Position numbers and translations under genes: made by a program. The notes beneath the pieces were generated by a model. It saw nothing but the letters and a program-made list of their open reading frames with translations, ran no database searches and was not told the DNA's origin. A DNA stretch of 23,940 nt from Isoetes engelmannii (Eukaryota; Streptophyta; Lycopodiopsida; Isoetales; Isoetaceae), in NCBI GenBank assembly GCA_011763485.2, contig JAANSK020244276.1, positions 1 through 23,940 of the forward strand. The letters are read 5' to 3'. Below, piece after piece: positions 1 to 10,527 of this stretch (its first letter is position 1; each line of letters opens with the position of its first letter).

Positions 1-2169
1 CTTCTTTTCTACATGTATTGTAAGTGTGTCTACATCATTGCCTAGAATACACCCGTACTTATGCCCGGCAACGCCGGCACCCGTTACTAGTTATTATTAT
101 AAACATTCTATGATGTTGCTGTTGATTTTTTTTGCACCAAATAAAGGATAGATTTTTTGAGCCACAAGAAACGAATTATCTTGTAATGAGCTCTAGTCCC
201 TACAACAGAGGCGTGAACACTTATACAAAGAAACGAAGAAATATCACATTTGAATGTTTGAACCAATGTTCTCAAATAACCTGTCTCTAGGTGGTGTATT
301 ATCTATCTTTACAAATTGCTAGTTGCTTTCCTACTATTAGGTCTAGTGAGATAGTAGATACCAATTTATACCCCTTCATATTGGCTCCTTTATATCTTGC
401 CTCTTAAATCTTAGTTATTTCTCTTACGGGAAGATATTAATCTTTTTTCAAGAAATTAGATCTAGCAAAGTGATTGATTTTCCAAAAACTATCTACACCA
501 ATAAAAATAGCGTACATGTAGGTCCAATCCAGGATACAAATAGTGGAAGGTAGAATACACAAGGGCAACCTAAAATTTGCTGGTCAATTCTCGTAGATTC
601 AATGGCTACATGAACTTCCTCCAATTACATTGTTTTTCATTTTCGATCCCATCTTAATACAATATCAGTCCAAACAATATAGTCAATGTTCAATCTTCCC
701 AATGCACCTTCCACATCCCTTCACTCGTCTGTTACCCATCCTATGCCCCAAGCAAGACTACTCTGCGCAATGCTATCACAAATAAAGGACATAAAACAAT
801 TATCGATTGCAGCACCGATCATGACAGATGACTTCCAACAAAATTAAATGCTACTAATGTAGCACCGCATGTACAAGAAGTAAGCATTAAATGCGCATTG
901 CTTCTTCATACTGTGCAGACAAATCTCCTAATCAATCGACATTCTATTTCCTTACAAAACAGATTGCAGACACATCTCTAAATGACACACAAGAAAGTAC
1001 ATCTAAGCTCCGTCGTGAAAGCTTTGCAAGCCCAGTTCACATATGACAAGAATTAATCTACTAGGTTTTCCTACTTCGGTTTCTATATTTGTTAGTACTA
1101 TAAAAAATTAACATGTCATAGACCTATTACCAATTCTACAATTACAATCATTCTATTATTTTTTCGGCATATTCTTAAGTATTTCTTCTGCAATCATGTG
1201 CGATGCAATTAGCATATTGGATGCCATACACAAAAAATCGCTATTTTGTTCCACCATACAAAAGTCTCCTAGATTCATCTACTCCAAATAATAGTCTATA
1301 CCACGTACAAAAATAGCATGAGCCCATTAGTTGTTTCAAATGTTCATATGCTAGAAAGAAATCAAACCATGATAAATACTAACCTTTAATCCCATCAAGT
1401 TTGGCTCCTTAGTAAAGCTTCCTCTCTTCTTCTTTTCCAGTTCTTCTTTGCTCTTCCTGTCCTACCACTTCCCCAACCCTGCGTTTCTGCTAGTATCTAG
1501 CATTTTCTCCATGTGTTACTTCTGCTTGTGAATCGTGCTCTTCTTGTTTAAGGGGATGGGGAGTGGAGTTCAACTTTACATCTATATAGTCCAAGTTTTG
1601 TGTAGCTTATATTTTATATGGATGCAGATAAACTAATGTATTGGCTATATTTTCTCGGGTTGAAAACATGCCTTTCCCTCGCTTGCTTTGTCATTAGTCA
1701 ATCAGCAGTTTAGAAATGTAAGTTGCCAATCGACAATATAGACATGCAAGTTGCCTTTGTCTTTTGTGCTTTGTTTAAGCATGTATTTTATTGTTCAATC
1801 CCCCTATCGTGCACTTTCTCATTCTGTGTCTTTCTCGACCCAGCATTAGCCGATCTGCCCTTCTGATTTAGGAATTGTTCAAAATTTACATCTTGATTTG
1901 ACTGGATGTTGTTGCTGCGCGGATGTGAGAATAGCTCAGAATATGTTCCTTGTTGCTTGCTAAGGCATCTTATGCCCTATTGTTTGCCACCACTAGCTAT
2001 GTATACTAGTTGTCTGCCCATGAAGTCATTTCATAGGATATTATGGTCTTACATTGCATGTGTTGCATGTGCATGATTGTCCTTGGAAGTAGCCTATTAA
2101 TTTCTTAGTCCTTGCTATGTTATATATGTATATACTATGCTATGCATTTGCAAGTTATTCTTTATTAAT
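1..2169. other. Intergenic DNA, no gene recognised
   Basis: No open frame of useful length, RNA gene or recognisable transposon domain is visible. The stretch is AT-rich, with a pyrimidine-rich patch around 1420-1480. It may be old repeat DNA too decayed to recognise by eye. Confidence 0.6.
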
Positions 2170-2650
2170 CAAAAGTTTTAAGTTTGTGCTCCCAGTTACA
2201 GCCCCTTGTGTACCCTGACTTATGCAAGCCTGTGACAACCATGTAATACAGTGTTCAGCTTGCCTATTACGTCCCATTTGTGTGTTTTAGCTTGTAGGTT
2301 AGATGTACTGAGGCTTACTTTATGCTAGTTATGTTGCCTATGGGACTAACTAGGATCTACCTGTGCGTAAAGTTTTCTGCCAGATTGCCTTTGTAAGTTT
2401 GTTAATTGATTCAAGTGAGGCAGCTTCTTGAAGCAGTATGCATCCGCAAGTTACACTATGCCAATTATAAGTTTTGAAGTCTGTGTGCTCCCATATTAAC
2501 CATCTTTTTTGTACCATAACCTATGTGAGCATGGGACCGCCGTGTAATATATAGTGTGGAGCTTGTATGTTCGAGCATAATTGAGAATGTGTTTTACCCT
2601 TAAGTTTGTTTTGTTGATTCAAATGAGGCATCTCCTAGAAGCATTAGTCC
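2170..2650. repeat. Diverged tandem duplication (two copies)
   Basis: Copy A runs about 2170-2445 and copy B about 2467-2650. Both open with an 'aagtttgtgctccca'-like block, continue through 'ccatgtaatacagtgttcagctt' versus 'ccgtgtaatatatagtgtggagctt' style blocks, and close with 'gattcaagtgaggcagc' versus 'gattcaaatgaggcatc'. Copy B is shorter, having lost an internal block. The divergence suggests an old duplication. No coding content is seen. Confidence 0.6.
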
Positions 2651-3507
2651 TTTCGTTTGGATTTCAGTACACGGCCTTGCTTTATGCGTATTGGCAAGAA
2701 GTTTGTGAGGTCTTGCGTAGAACTAGATGCTAGCATTTATACAATGTTGCAAAAAATCTTTTAGGCCATTTTACAGTGAACACCAGTGAGTATTAATAGG
2801 CTATTTCATTGCATTGCTAATGGTCTATTTTACCGATCGACTCATATGGTATTGGAAAGTTAAATTGCTATTTGAATATCCAGCATGGCAATCTCACATC
2901 CACTTTTAATTTAGGCCTTAACAAGAACCAGGTGAGTCTACCAATTGTTTGATCAGAGTTTAGGATTGTGGGAGTTTAGGATTGTGGTATGGGAAGGTCG
3001 AAGTTGTGCAAATTAAATCTTGGTTGTGCTATCTTTACTATTTAGGCCATGCATTTCAGGCTTGTGGTATGCATCCTTCTGGTGTATGCAGGGAAATACA
3101 TAGTAATAGGTTGCCCATGCAGTTATGGAATATTTTGGGTGCAATGCCTATTTCGATTCAACTTTTGCCTTGTTTTTTAAGTGGTGTAGTGCCTTCTGTT
3201 GAAAGTTTCGGATTTTATCCACTGTAGTTGGTCCCTTGGGGACTTCTCATTCTTTATCTTATGCAAGATATTGTTTAATCACATGAGTTTTTTTCACCTC
3301 CATGTTTTAGAAGTCCACTCGTTGCAAGTCTGTAGTCTTAGTAGTTGGTTTAGAATTGCAAGAGGATCATTTGGATAGCCCTTGGATGATTGAATTTTTT
3401 GCACAATATAATATGTCCTTGTTGTACCCTCCTCGTGCCTAGCGTTTCCCTGATCCAAGTCTCATTACCTCATGAGCTAATGCTTGTTACCTCCTAACCA
3501 AGTTTGT
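2651..3507. other. Intergenic DNA, nothing recognised
   Basis: Only short chance open frames occur here, for example an 81-codon frame at 2982-3227 with no family resemblance. No repeat or RNA gene was seen. Confidence 0.5.
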
Positions 3508-3613
3508 ACCTCTTTGAGTGGTTGCAGATCTCTCTTGTGTTCACTTCTAGACAAGTCAATACCTCTTCGAGTAGTTGCAGATCTCTCTTGTGTTCACTTC
3601 TAACCAAGTGGAG
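3508..3613. repeat. 53-bp tandem repeat, two copies
   Basis: The unit at 3508-3560 is repeated at 3561-3613. Each copy begins 'acctctt' and contains 'gttgcagatctctcttgtg' followed by 'ttcacttcta'. Only a few substitutions separate the copies, so this is a recent local duplication. Confidence 0.85.
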
Positions 3614-4138
3614 GATACCTTTCCTAATGGATGCTATATATGCCGCTCACTTTGGTCACGTGTCGAAATGACTTCCATGAAGGTTGTAATTTTGATTATG
3701 TTTTACCATGCCACCTCGACGGACCAGCCTTTGCATTTCTATTTGCCATGGTCTTTGTCTAGTTGTGTGCCTTGCCATTTATTCGGCTTATGACGTGCTA
3801 TTCCTTGGTTATCAGATATGTTTAAGCGATATACTATTGCCTGGAGTTTCGTATATGTCAGGCTCGTTGTTAAGTTTGTAAGTCTGGTTGAAGGGTTCGT
3901 CCCATGTATGTCCTAGTGTATGCACATTTGGAGCTTTTGTCTATGAGTCCCATTTCATTTGGCCCTAGAGCTCAAATGTCTCCAATGTTTGCTAATGGTT
4001 TCTATGTTTATTTAGATTTATTTTGCTAGTATGTTAGAGATATTTTGGTGGTTTTTCAGGTTCTCTTTGCTAGTATTTGGTCATCATTAGTGTTTCGAGT
4101 TGAGGTCATTCGGTTCTTTCTTTTTTCCTGCCTCTTTT
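3614..4138. other. Intergenic DNA, nothing recognised
   Basis: No coding or structural signal is supported in this stretch. Confidence 0.5.
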
Positions 4139-5113
4139 TTCAGCATGGTTGTTGTTTGTGTTGGTTGAGAACAACTAGGGTCTAGAAGTGTGATTTATCT
4201 GCGTTTCGAGATAAGCAGATAAATATGCTTCTTGAGGCTAGTTGAGAGGTCCTCTATAGTATTTAAGTCGCTCTGGTATTTGTGGTCTTCATCAACTATC
4301 TAAGAGCCTCTTCCTTTTGGTCGATTGTCCCACCCACCCACCCACCCTTGTCACACGTTTATGTATTTTATAGTTCCTTGTTCGTCGTGTTCGGACTCTA
4401 CACTTGTGTTGTAGTGGCTCTCATCCTTGAGTAATGTTGGCTTTTGCACTATGAGTTCTTTGGGTCTCGAGTCATGTATTTTGTAGAAGGCATTTCCCCT
4501 TCATTCCTTTTGTTTTAAGTACTCATACTGTATGGACTAAAGCATTAAGAGATGGCCCACGTGTCCTGAGACGTAGTTTTGTTGCTTGTTGGATTATGTG
4601 TCGATTTTGTGGTGTCTTGCAAGAGTGGTGGCCCTTGTGCTAAATCTTGATGTTGTGGCCTGAGATGGTATGACCATTATGCCATGGGCGATGACCCTCG
4701 TGCCATCGAGATGGTGGCCCTTGTGCTAAGGATGGGGTCCTCATACCAGACGATGTTTTTTTCCTTCGTACCAGGGTTGTTACTTCTTTTGCAGGTTTGC
4801 CCAGGAGGACTTGGACTTACGAATGCCTTGTCGGCATCGTGTTTTGGACGCTAGAGGCGAGGGCTTATGATTTTCGTGAGGAACCATGTTCAAACATGTC
4901 CGAGTTTATATTTCTCCCTTGTGGCTGTTGCTTTTGTATGCACAAGAAGGCCGGTGTGCATGAGGGACTATTGGAAGTTACGTTATATCGAAGTGTTGTA
5001 AACTTGGAATGACTTTATTGTAACCTTGATTTGATAAAAGGGACGGCCATATGACTCATTTATTCAGCATGGTTGTTGTTTGTGCTGGTTGAGAATAACT
5101 AGGCTTTAGAAAT
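4139..5113. repeat. Pair of 51-bp direct repeats bounding a 0.92-kb block
   Basis: The sequence at 4139-4189 recurs at 5063-5113 with about five differences (46 of 51 positions match by eye). Both begin 'ttcagcatggttgttg' and continue through 'tggttgagaa' and 'aactagg'. The spacing is 924 bp. This could be the footprint of a tandem duplication, or short terminal repeats of a decayed element. No primer-binding site or reverse transcriptase was seen between the copies, so an LTR element is not claimed. Confidence 0.6.
4551..4777. repeat. Degenerate ~21-25 bp minisatellite
   Basis: Units starting with 'gatg' or 'gatgg' and ending in 'tgcca', 'tgctaa' or 'accag' follow each other, for example from about 4663, 4690, 4711, 4731 and 4752. 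The block 'gtggcccttgtgctaa' occurs exactly at both 4628-4643 and 4714-4729. The units vary in length and sequence, so the boundaries are approximate. Confidence 0.5.
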
Positions 5114-5149
5114 AACTTTTATGTCATGCCACATGGCAACATTCGATTG

Positions 5150-5300
5150 GACATATGACACACACCCCACACCAACATTGTTTTGTTGGGCTCTGGCCCC
5201 AACGACTTTAAATCAAATGCGATTCTGGGAAACCTCAAAACTAAGACATATTTCTTCTAAAACTAGTGTGTTACCACTAGACCAAATCCTCATTATTGCA
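5150..5300 (-). mobile_element. Possible tRNA-derived SINE (RNA polymerase III promoter boxes)
   Basis: On the minus strand, 5284-5266 reads 'tggtctagtggtaacacac', close to the A box of a tRNA gene. About 48 nt downstream, 5236-5219 reads 'gaggtttcccagaatcgc', resembling a degenerate B box. The spacing is typical of tRNA genes and of plant SINEs. No cloverleaf can be completed, so this is not called a tRNA gene. The 3' end and any target-site duplication could not be fixed. Confidence 0.4.
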
Positions 5301-5354
5301 CTAGGCAATAACGAGGGTTTAAATAGGGTGAATTAGGGCTAGATCCTCTTATCG

Positions 5355-5872
5355 AGGCATGTTGAATACTTTTATAAAGAAAAATAATATAAATGTAACT
5401 TTAATATATGAGGGCACTACGAGACACAAACTGATAGCTTCCATCTGCACAAGTGCACACCGCCTCCACATTGAGATGGGTCGATGGACCCGGGAGGCAC
5501 GTGAGAACATGATCTATCAGTGTTGCCAACATGGAGCATGAGAATGAATGTCATTCGCTCCAGACCTATCCAGCATTCAATCATATCCAAACACGATATG
5601 TTCAATCAGTTGTGCTTGACCAGCCGTTGCATGAGCTATTGAACACAGCCTCCATGGACTTGCTGGGCTCATATCTGCAAGAGGTCATGGATACACAGAC
5701 TTAGCTATGTCCTCTAGTGCAGTATTGAATTGCACTATATTATTGTACAATATACCAGCATACTTATTACTGCTAAGTTTTTTCCTCGAAAATCCTTCGA
5801 GGCAGGGGTTTCTTAATCCTGACAATAATACACTTGTTGCTCTTTTTGTTTAGATCCTTTTGAAAAAAAAAA
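5355..5872 (+). mobile_element. LINE 3'-end fragment with stem-loop and poly(A) tail
   Basis: The frame from about 5359 encodes 'LIASICTSAHRLHIEMGRW', clearly similar to 'LISQLRTSSHRLHVETGRW' in the minus-strand LINE at 17371-18642. After a frameshift near 5540 the match resumes through 'ENECHSLQTYPAFNHI' (CxxC...H region degraded) to a stop at 5701-5703. A ~160-bp 3' UTR follows, containing a perfect 7-bp stem with a 5-nt loop at 5784-5802, and it ends in a run of ten A at 5863-5872. The element is heavily 5'-truncated and not functional. LINE C-terminal region is the call; the clade is not assigned. Confidence 0.75.
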
Positions 5873-5873
5873 T

Positions 5874-5898
5874 TTGTTGTTGCTGCTGCTGCTGCTGC
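5874..5898. repeat. Trinucleotide microsatellite (GTT/GCT)n
   Basis: A short run of gtt followed by repeated gct units lies directly after the LINE poly(A) tail, a common site for microsatellite birth. Confidence 0.8.
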
Positions 5899-6578
5899 AC
5901 ACGGGGAGTGTTACACCACTCGATGGGGCCATATGTGCATTGACCTAAACCCTAGTTTACTAATAGCTCTAAACTCTAGGATGATCTTTTAGCTCCCAGT
6001 TGAAAAAGCTCCCATCATTTGCGTCTACAAGCTTGGATTGAAGAGCTGTCTTCACAAGCAACACGTGGGAGGATACGCCAGCGAAGGTTTGTGCAAGGAA
6101 TTCACACATTTGCAGCAGTCAAAGCCCTTAAGAGGACAGAGACACCATTAGGATCCGAAGTCCAGCCAATGATCAGGTAGATCGATTATCAAGTAGCTCT
6201 ATCACCTAGAATTGGTCATTCTAGGTTGATTTGCATCTTCCCTTGTTCATTTCCTAGAGCCCAAGGAACCAACCTGATTTCTAGACTTGACCAATGATTA
6301 GTATAGATTATGATTCAAATTGTTTTCCTTATTTTGTTTATGGATATCTGGTTGAATACTCTATATATTACACCTCTTGTGTATTGGAAAAGGAGCTAGA
6401 GACTTATAGGCCTTAATTATAAATGTTTCTATCGCAATGCCTTGATTAATTCCCATATAATTTTGGCCTGTTTATAGGAGCTCGCCTGGCTGTCAGCAGC
6501 ATATCTCGATTGGGCTGGATAAGGGGGATCTTATCTAGTGTAGTTGGTATTTTGGTATGGATTGTCTAATGGGGACCT
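5899..6578. other. Spacer with a weak coding-like stretch
   Basis: A telo-box-like 'aaaccctag' occurs at about 5947. A stop-free stretch at about 6006-6181 reads plausibly as protein (contains 'RFVQGIHTFAAVKALKRTE') and ends at an 'ag|gtagat' donor-like site. A second frame over the same bases is also open, and no family is recognised, so it is not called a gene. Confidence 0.4.
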
Positions 6579-7970
6579 CCATGGGCAAGGCCTAGTAGTA
6601 TGCCATTACATGTGAGCGGAGAATGGGCTCGATTCCTAGACGATGCGGCATCTCAGTGAGGTTTAACTCGTGTACAGACGTAATGCGCCATGATCCTCTA
6701 GCTCGGACAGAATACTGCATGGATGAGACGTGTCTCATGCCTTTTTTATCGGACCGAGGAGATATAACCTCGGAATGACCCGTCAGAATCACGTCTCTAA
6801 CATCCTATAGTCGTGGCCCCGCATATTTTAGCCTATTTGCAAAGTGTGCACATGAGGAGTGCTGAGTGGGCAACGCAGGCCAATGTTTTATGCCATCAAC
6901 TCCAATGTTCTATCTTTGTCTATTGTTATCTTATGAGATAGCCCAACTCTCACCCTAAAGAGTTTGAGCTGAGTAGGATTATCCTCATATGATACATATG
7001 TATGTTGTTGATGCAAAATTGATTATGATGATGATGATACCACCCTTCCAGGTGACTTATTATGAATTTATTGTATTTATTGATATGTGCGGATATTGTA
7101 TATGCTCCCACAATTATAGGTAGATGCAGAAAAGTAATGGGTAATGACACCTTCGTATCCGACACTTAATCATCACAAGTGATCTGAGTTAGATAGAGGG
7201 TCTCTTTTTGACAATGGTACATTGCAAATTTGTTACGCATATACGTTTGGAGCATTAGTATCCTTGACACTCAGTCCAGACTTGATCCCCGCTTGATAAT
7301 GATAATGACCTGTTTTAGATATTATATCCTTCACACACTGAATATTGCTATTTATTTCCAAGTTCTAACGACCAACCTCAAACTTTGAAGCTCAAGACGA
7401 CGCCAAAGTGTTCTTGTGCAATGACTCGAGATCCGCCTTCAAAAGCAACTTCAAGCATTCCAAATATTAGATTGGTTTTTTGGGAACTCTAATCTGCTAC
7501 CCCTATCCAAGTTCTGTCACTCCAGGGAATCATTGGACCTGATCTCAACCAATGGAAGTTGGGTTTGCCCCATGATAACGTACATTAGTCCTTGGCAATA
7601 GCTTCGGGATTTACGAGAACATACGCTTGCGCTATCGTGCCAAGTTGGACACTGGTGCAACGCGAAACCGAGGTGGCATGGCATCGACGGGAAAAACAAG
7701 GCTCTTGCTTTTAGAGTTGTCTTAGCTGCTTTGTCCGCAACTGACCTCCGTTGCTCGCTGCTACATGTTCGCCACCAGATTCAAAATCAGAAGAAACAGG
7801 GCCATACGCTCATAGTTGGAGCAACATGCCTTTCCATTAGGTCTGGGCCGAGGCTTATCTGAATTTGGTATGTTAGGGTTATGAGCCAAGTTTTAGAAAC
7901 ACTTTTGACATTGTCCATGGCATTGCTATCCGATGCAACATCATCTGGAGCTGCTGGAATTATGGGCACC
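6579..7970. repeat. Segmental tandem duplication, copy 1 (RBM25 upstream region)
   Basis: This 1.39-kb block matches 7969-10616 in the same orientation. Paired landmarks are 'aggcctagtagtatgcca' (6588) with 'aggcctaatagtatgcca' (7977), 'gatgatgatgataccaccc' blocks at about 7030 and 8405, 'actttgaagctcaag' at about 7382 and 9059, and the 5'-leader block 'catacgcttgcgctatc' at about 7620 and 10263. Copy 1 lacks two blocks present in copy 2 (8724-9046 and 9149-10176). It ends at codon 31 of the RBM25 reading frame. Confidence 0.88.
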
Positions 7971-7979
7971 ATGGGCTAG
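7881..7979 (+). pseudogene. Truncated duplicate of the first RBM25 exon, 32 codons
   Basis: The frame opens with 'MSQVLETLLTLSMALLSDAT' and tracks the start of RBM25 (MSQVLGALSPMSMALPSDAT at 10524), then continues 'SSGAAGIMGTM' before entering non-coding duplicated DNA. It stops at TAG 7977-7979, two codons after homology ends. The 4-codon leader uORF (from 7870) is also copied. No stop interrupts the copied codons, although several amino acids differ. It could be transcribed if the copied leader includes the promoter, but it lacks all functional domains. Confidence 0.8.
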
Positions 7980-8723
7980 GCCTAATAGTATGCCACTGGG
8001 TGTGGATGGAGTATGGGTTCGACACTTGCTAGACGATGCGTCATCTCAATGAGGTTTAACTTGTGTACAGATGTGAAGCGTCATAGTCCTCTAGCTCGGA
8101 CATGATATTGTCTGGCGAGACGTGTCTTATGCCTTCCTCATCGCACCGAGGGAGATATAACCTCAGAGTGATCCTTCAGGATTACATCTCTAGCATGCTA
8201 CAGCCGTGGCCCCATGTCTTTCGACCTATCTGCAAAAAGTGCACAATGGGGGAGTACTGAGTGGACATCCCGAGCCAATGTTCTATGCCACCAAACTCCA
8301 ATGTTCTATCTTTGTCTGCTATTATCTTGAGAAATAGCTCGACTGTCAACCCCATGTAGTCTAAGGATTATCCTCATCTGCTATATGTTGATGCAAAGTT
8401 GATGATGATGATACCACCCTTCCAGGTGGCTTATTATATATTTATTATATCTATTGACATGTGCTGATATTGTATGCTTCCACAATATAGGTGGACCCAG
8501 AGAAGGAATGGGTAATGACACCTTCGTGTCCAACATTGAATCATCACAAGTGGCCCGAGTTAGACAGAGGGTCCCTTTTTGGCCATGGTGCATTGCAAAT
8601 TTTTTACGTATATACAGTTGGGGCATCGTATCCTTGACATCAGTCTAAAGTTGATTCCCACTTAATATTGCTAATGACCCATTCAGATAGTATACCCTTG
8701 ACACACTCAATATTACTCTCTTT

Positions 8724-9046
8724 ACAACGATGCACTCTCTTGGGCAATTGTTGGTCTTTGTGGACGATAAAAATGTTATTCTATTCTATTCTCTTATGTT
8801 AGTAGAGATCTGTCCAATTTCAAACACAAGCTTTTGCCAATGCCCAGTAGAAAGGCACAAGTGGAAAAGGCACGGACTACCATCCAACAATGTGGAGGCA
8901 CTTGTTTTTGTCCACAATAGATGGTCTAGCCATCATTCCCATGAGAGCCTAACTTCATCACAATTTTGAATATCAAGGGGTATTTATGAAAAATTAAAGG
9001 CCGACCCGAGTGTCCTCTAAGGGTAGGTTCCCATGGAGGCTGTCCC
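8724..9046 (+). mobile_element. Extra block in copy 2 with hAT-transposase-like remnant
   Basis: Copy 1 runs straight from 'aatattgctattta' into the 'actttgaagctcaag' block, while copy 2 has ~320 bp between the equivalent points. The plus-strand frame at about 8829-8950 includes 'SFCQCPVERHKW' followed by 'LPSNNVEALVFVHN'. This resembles the C-terminal dimerisation region of plant hAT transposases (pattern SxxxCERxWS...LxxLVFVHxNLRL). The resemblance is partial and no terminal inverted repeats were found. It could instead be sequence lost from copy 1. Confidence 0.4.
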
Positions 9047-9148
9047 GACTGACTCCAAACTTTGAAGCTCAAGCCGCTTGCAAAGGCAACTTTGAGCATT
9101 CGTGAAATCAGATGGGGTTTCTAGGAACTCCAATTTGCTACCCGTAAC

Positions 9149-10176
9149 CGGAACGACACCCCAAAAAATCGGAACCGGAACACTTCGGAACGGGAACATC
9201 CAACTTTGAAAAAAACAAGTTTTAAAAATGGATTTGGCGTTCCCATAGGCTAATTAGCCTATTGAACTACTTTTCAAGTTTAAAATGTCAAAGGGGGGTG
9301 TATAATTGTGGCCAAATGAGAACAAAGCTTTATCTTGTGATTCCAGTTACATTTTATTATAAGTATATTTAAAAACATAAAACCATTTGTAATTTATGAA
9401 GAATATGTCTTCAAAACCATAAAAGAACAAATTTATATGGCATGGAAGCCTTACAACATATAATAAAGTTGCATTTCATGGTATAAAGCATCAAATAAAA
9501 GTATTTTCATTAATTTTTACACAGTCATAACAAGAGTACAATGCTTCCTTCCTTCCTTAACTAGTAGTACTAATTAACTAATTACTTACAGCAGTAGCAA
9601 AAAGCACATCCTCATCCTCCAGTCTTCTCCTTCTTGCAATATCTACAACACACTTACTGGCATCACCTATTATAGGTGAAGGACCAACAAGATGCACTTA
9701 AAAGATCCCACCATTTAGATGCATCATGTTTAAACCTAGCTCTTTTGGGGCAGCCTACCTTGTTCTCTACCTCTTCTTCCATCCTTCTAAAAAGAAATGA
9801 ACAAAAGAAAAGCTTGCATTGCTTGCTTGCTGTTGGAAGCCAAGCTGCCTGCTGCAGGGGAGGTCTTGGTCTTTTACTGAAATCTGGAATGAGGTATGCT
9901 GCTGCCTTGATGAATCGAGATGCAAGGACCTTCATTAATTGATCTGATATCTAATGCTTGATGGAGGTCGCTGGTCGCTCAAAGGAGGTCGCCAGAGAAA
10001 GCGGCAACCACGTTACTATTGCTCTTCGAATATTAAAGCCCCAAATTAAAAAAAAAAAAAAATCCCACAAATAAAAGGGATAAATTAAGAAAAAAAAAGT
10101 TTTGAAAAAGGTAAAACTTTTTTTTTGTTCCCAACTTTTCGGAACATTATCGGAACATTATCGGAACATTGTCACT
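9149..10176 (-). mobile_element. ~1.03-kb insertion in the RBM25 upstream region, possible decayed hAT element
   Basis: Copy 1 has 'ctacccctatcc...tgtcactcc' contiguous within about 20 bp; copy 2 has the same flanks ('ctacccgtaacc' and 'tgtcactcatgg') separated by ~1.03 kb. Both ends are rich in 'cggaac' repeats: several near 9150-9195, and three in a row at about 10139-10170. On the minus strand, 9935-9663 encodes 'IKAAAYLIPDFSKRP' and later 'FKHDASKWWDLL', which resemble hAT transposase motifs (HAAAYFLNPxF and DPxxWWxxFG). A further minus-strand frame at about 9665-9590 is also coding-like. Terminal repeats and target duplication could not be defined. Confidence 0.5.
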
Positions 10177-10512
10177 CATGGGAATCGCCGGCCATGATCT
10201 AGACCAGTTGAAGTCGGGTTTGCTCCACGAGAACGCACACTAATCCGTGGCAATAGTTCCGAGCATACGCTTGCGCTATCATGCCAGGTTGGACAATGGT
10301 GCAAGGTGGAGCCGAGGTGGCATGGCATTGACGGCAAAAACAGACCTCTTGCTTTTAGGGTTGTCTTTGCCGCTTCTCCGTGGCTGATCTCCGCTGCTCG
10401 CTGCTACATGTTTGCTACCGGATTCAAAATCGGAAGAAACAGGGCCACGAGCTCATAGTTGGAGCAGCAGGCCTTTCCATTAGGTCTGGGCTGAGGCTTA
10501 TCTGAAATTGGT

Positions 10513-10527
10513 ATGTTAGGGTTATGA
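10513..10527 (+). promoter_or_regulatory. 4-codon uORF overlapping the RBM25 start codon
   Basis: ATG TTA GGG TTA TGA runs from 10513 to 10527. Its stop codon shares the bases ATGA with the main start at 10524, an arrangement that allows termination-reinitiation. The same uORF is kept in the duplicated copy at 7870-7884. Whether the transcript begins upstream of 10513 is not known from sequence. Confidence 0.5.

Noticed and set aside
3508-3613. CRISPR-like array
   Set aside because: The units are contiguous tandem copies without spacers, in a plant genome.
4139-5113. LTR retrotransposon
   Set aside because: The repeated ends are only 51 bp long, do not show TG...CA termini, and no gag, pol, primer-binding site or polypurine tract is seen between them.
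5266-5284. tRNA gene on the minus strand
   Set aside because: Only the promoter boxes look tRNA-like. No acceptor stem or complete cloverleaf can be formed.
7787-7972. Minus-strand open frame similar to that at 10424-10615
   Set aside because: The resemblance comes from the DNA duplication of the RBM25 leader; the plus strand carries the real coding start.
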